64,000 nucleotides of DNA from assembly GCF_016861695.1 (NCBI RefSeq), contig NZ_BOLP01000003.1, positions 1-64,000 of the forward strand. The letters are read 5' to 3'. Both the position numbers and the translations under genes were made by a program. Shown here in pieces: positions 63,148 to 64,000 of this stretch (its first letter is position 1; each line of letters begins with the position of its first letter). The notes beneath the pieces are model-generated. The model saw only the letters and a list, made by a program, of their open reading frames with translations, was not told the DNA's origin and made no database searches. The stretch comes from Levilactobacillus andaensis. Lineage in GTDB: Bacteria; Bacillota; Bacilli; Lactobacillales; Lactobacillaceae.

Positions 63148-64000
63148 ATGTTACCCTTTGCTTATCGCGTCTTCCAAGCTATCGTCCAAGAACAAACCTT
63201 TTACCGGGCCGCGCAAACGCTGAACGTGACGCCCTCAGCCATTAGCCATTCCGTCAATCAACTGGAAAAAGAACTCGGGTTTCCCCTCTTCATTCGGAAT
63301 CGAACCGGCGTGGAGCTCACCCCGGACGGCAAGACCATCCTGCCGCTGATTCAGGGCGTCATCAACGCCGAAGACCGGCTCCAACAGGCCGCCGCCAATA
63401 TTAACGGCATGAACGCCGGGTCCGTGCGCATGGGCGCCTTCTCGTCCGTCTGTATCGCCTGGTTGCCGCCGATTATCCGGCAGTTCAAACAAGACTTTCC
63501 ACAAATTGACATTACCCTTGAACAGGCTGGCTTTGGCGAAATTGCCTCGGCCGTGAAGACGGGCCGGCTGGATCTCGGCTTGTCCGCACTGCCGGTCGCT
63601 GAAAAATTGACCGTGCTCCCCCTGATCAAGGATGAGATCTACTGCATCACACCGAGCGACTTCATCCCCGCCAACCGTACCACGGTCACGGCGGCGGACT
63701 TGGTCGACCAGAACTTCATCTTGCAACGCGGCGACTACGACAAGGATACGAAGGCCGCGCTGGATCACTACCAGATTCGCCCCAACGCCCTGCGCTTCTC
63801 CATTGACGATCAATCGATCCTCGCCATGGTCGAGGCCGGCATGGGCATGGGCATTCTGCCCGAACTCGCATTAGAACGGGTCAGCGGGAACGTTAACGTC
63901 TATCCATTTGACACGCGCTTCTACCGAACCATCTGTCTGGTCGTCAACTCTGAACAGGCCAAGGCACCTTCGACGGCGAAGATGATTACCGCCATTACGC
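63148..64000 (+). CDS. LysR family transcriptional regulator, 3' end outside window
   Basis: At least 284 residues; the frame is open to the window edge. Residues 1-58 are the LysR winged helix (FQAIVQEQTFYRAAQTLNVT, PSAISHSVNQLEKELGFPLF). About 90 onward is the ligand-binding domain with GSVRMGAFSSVCIAWLPPII, ASAVKTGRLDLGLSALP and MVEAGMGMGILPELAL. ATG 63148 follows AAGGAGGT at 7 nt. It is divergent from the aminotransferase gene with about 230 nt between them, the usual layout for a LysR regulator and its target; that link is inferred. Expected total length is about 290-300, so only a few residues are missing. Confidence 0.95.
   Translation, partial: MLPFAYRVFQAIVQEQTFYRAAQTLNVTPSAISHSVNQLEKELGFPLFIRNRTGVELTPDGKTILPLIQGVINAEDRLQQAAANINGMNAGSVRMGAFSSVCIAWLPPIIRQFKQDFPQIDITLEQAGFGEIASAVKTGRLDLGLSALPVAEKLTVLPLIKDEIYCITPSDFIPANRTTVTAADLVDQNFILQRGDYDKDTKAALDHYQIRPNALRFSIDDQSILAMVEAGMGMGILPELALERVSGNVNVYPFDTRFYRTICLVVNSEQAKAPSTAKMITAIT

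Overview
The window looks like a chromosome segment of a Lactobacillaceae bacterium, most probably Levilactobacillus (L. brevis or a close relative). The strongest pointer is a tandem pair of S-layer genes (58.2-61.2 kb) whose signal peptides and N-terminal wall-binding domains look like L. brevis SlpA. Other support comes from strong AGGAGG-type ribosome binding sites, several TTG/GTG starts, KxYKxGKxW-type surface protein signals and the conserved order rsmG-noc-parA-parB-DUF951-ychF-DUF1129. Species assignment is an inference from remembered families; nothing was searched.

Layout. 1-9 kb: a lectin-type adhesin cut by the window edge, a cysteine-rich miniprotein, a UvrA paralogue and a serine-repeat surface protein whose promoter carries a cre site. 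9.3-14.5 kb: the gpmA locus, in which a 3' piece of gpmA and a neighbouring small gene are duplicated around an AT-rich insert holding one large DUF4365-like protein, a defence candidate. 14.6-27.5 kb: housekeeping and membrane genes (AI-2E family permease, ROK regulator, TPR protein, cfa, secreted basic protein, RHH protein, azlCD, GNAT, YhgE/Pip). 27.9-33 kb: dacA, a two-component system and a CBS-less guaB. 33-38.8 kb: a variable zone with repeats, a GT-C membrane glycosyltransferase, a secreted Ig-like protein and a toxin-antitoxin-SecB-like chaperone operon. 39-44.3 kb: the origin-proximal chromosome segregation block. 45-51.5 kb: a metallophosphoesterase-fold protein, then a nucleoside uptake and salvage cluster. 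51.5-58 kb: a long geneless stretch with a cre-controlled orphan promoter, then small regulators and a possible ComK homologue. 58-64 kb: S-layer genes, a small structured RNA candidate, an aminotransferase and a LysR regulator cut by the window end.

How parts work together. The nucleoside hydrolase, NCS2 permease, NupC transporter and DeoB-like protein form a co-oriented nucleoside/base use cluster. parA, parB and noc organise and segregate the origin region. The response regulator and kinase sit beside dacA and probably sense envelope state. The TAC operon is self-contained, with a perfect 12-bp inverted repeat at its promoter.

The most interesting signals are: (1) the MqsR-like toxin / HTH antitoxin / SecB-like chaperone operon in a Gram-positive genome; (2) two or more families of 110-195 bp structured intergenic repeats, at least ten copies all in the same orientation, whose stems show compensatory base changes around conserved loops; (3) the DUF4365-like gene inserted at gpmA between diverged duplicates; (4) a 58-residue protein with nine cysteines; (5) orphan transcription units and structured leaders without recognisable genes.
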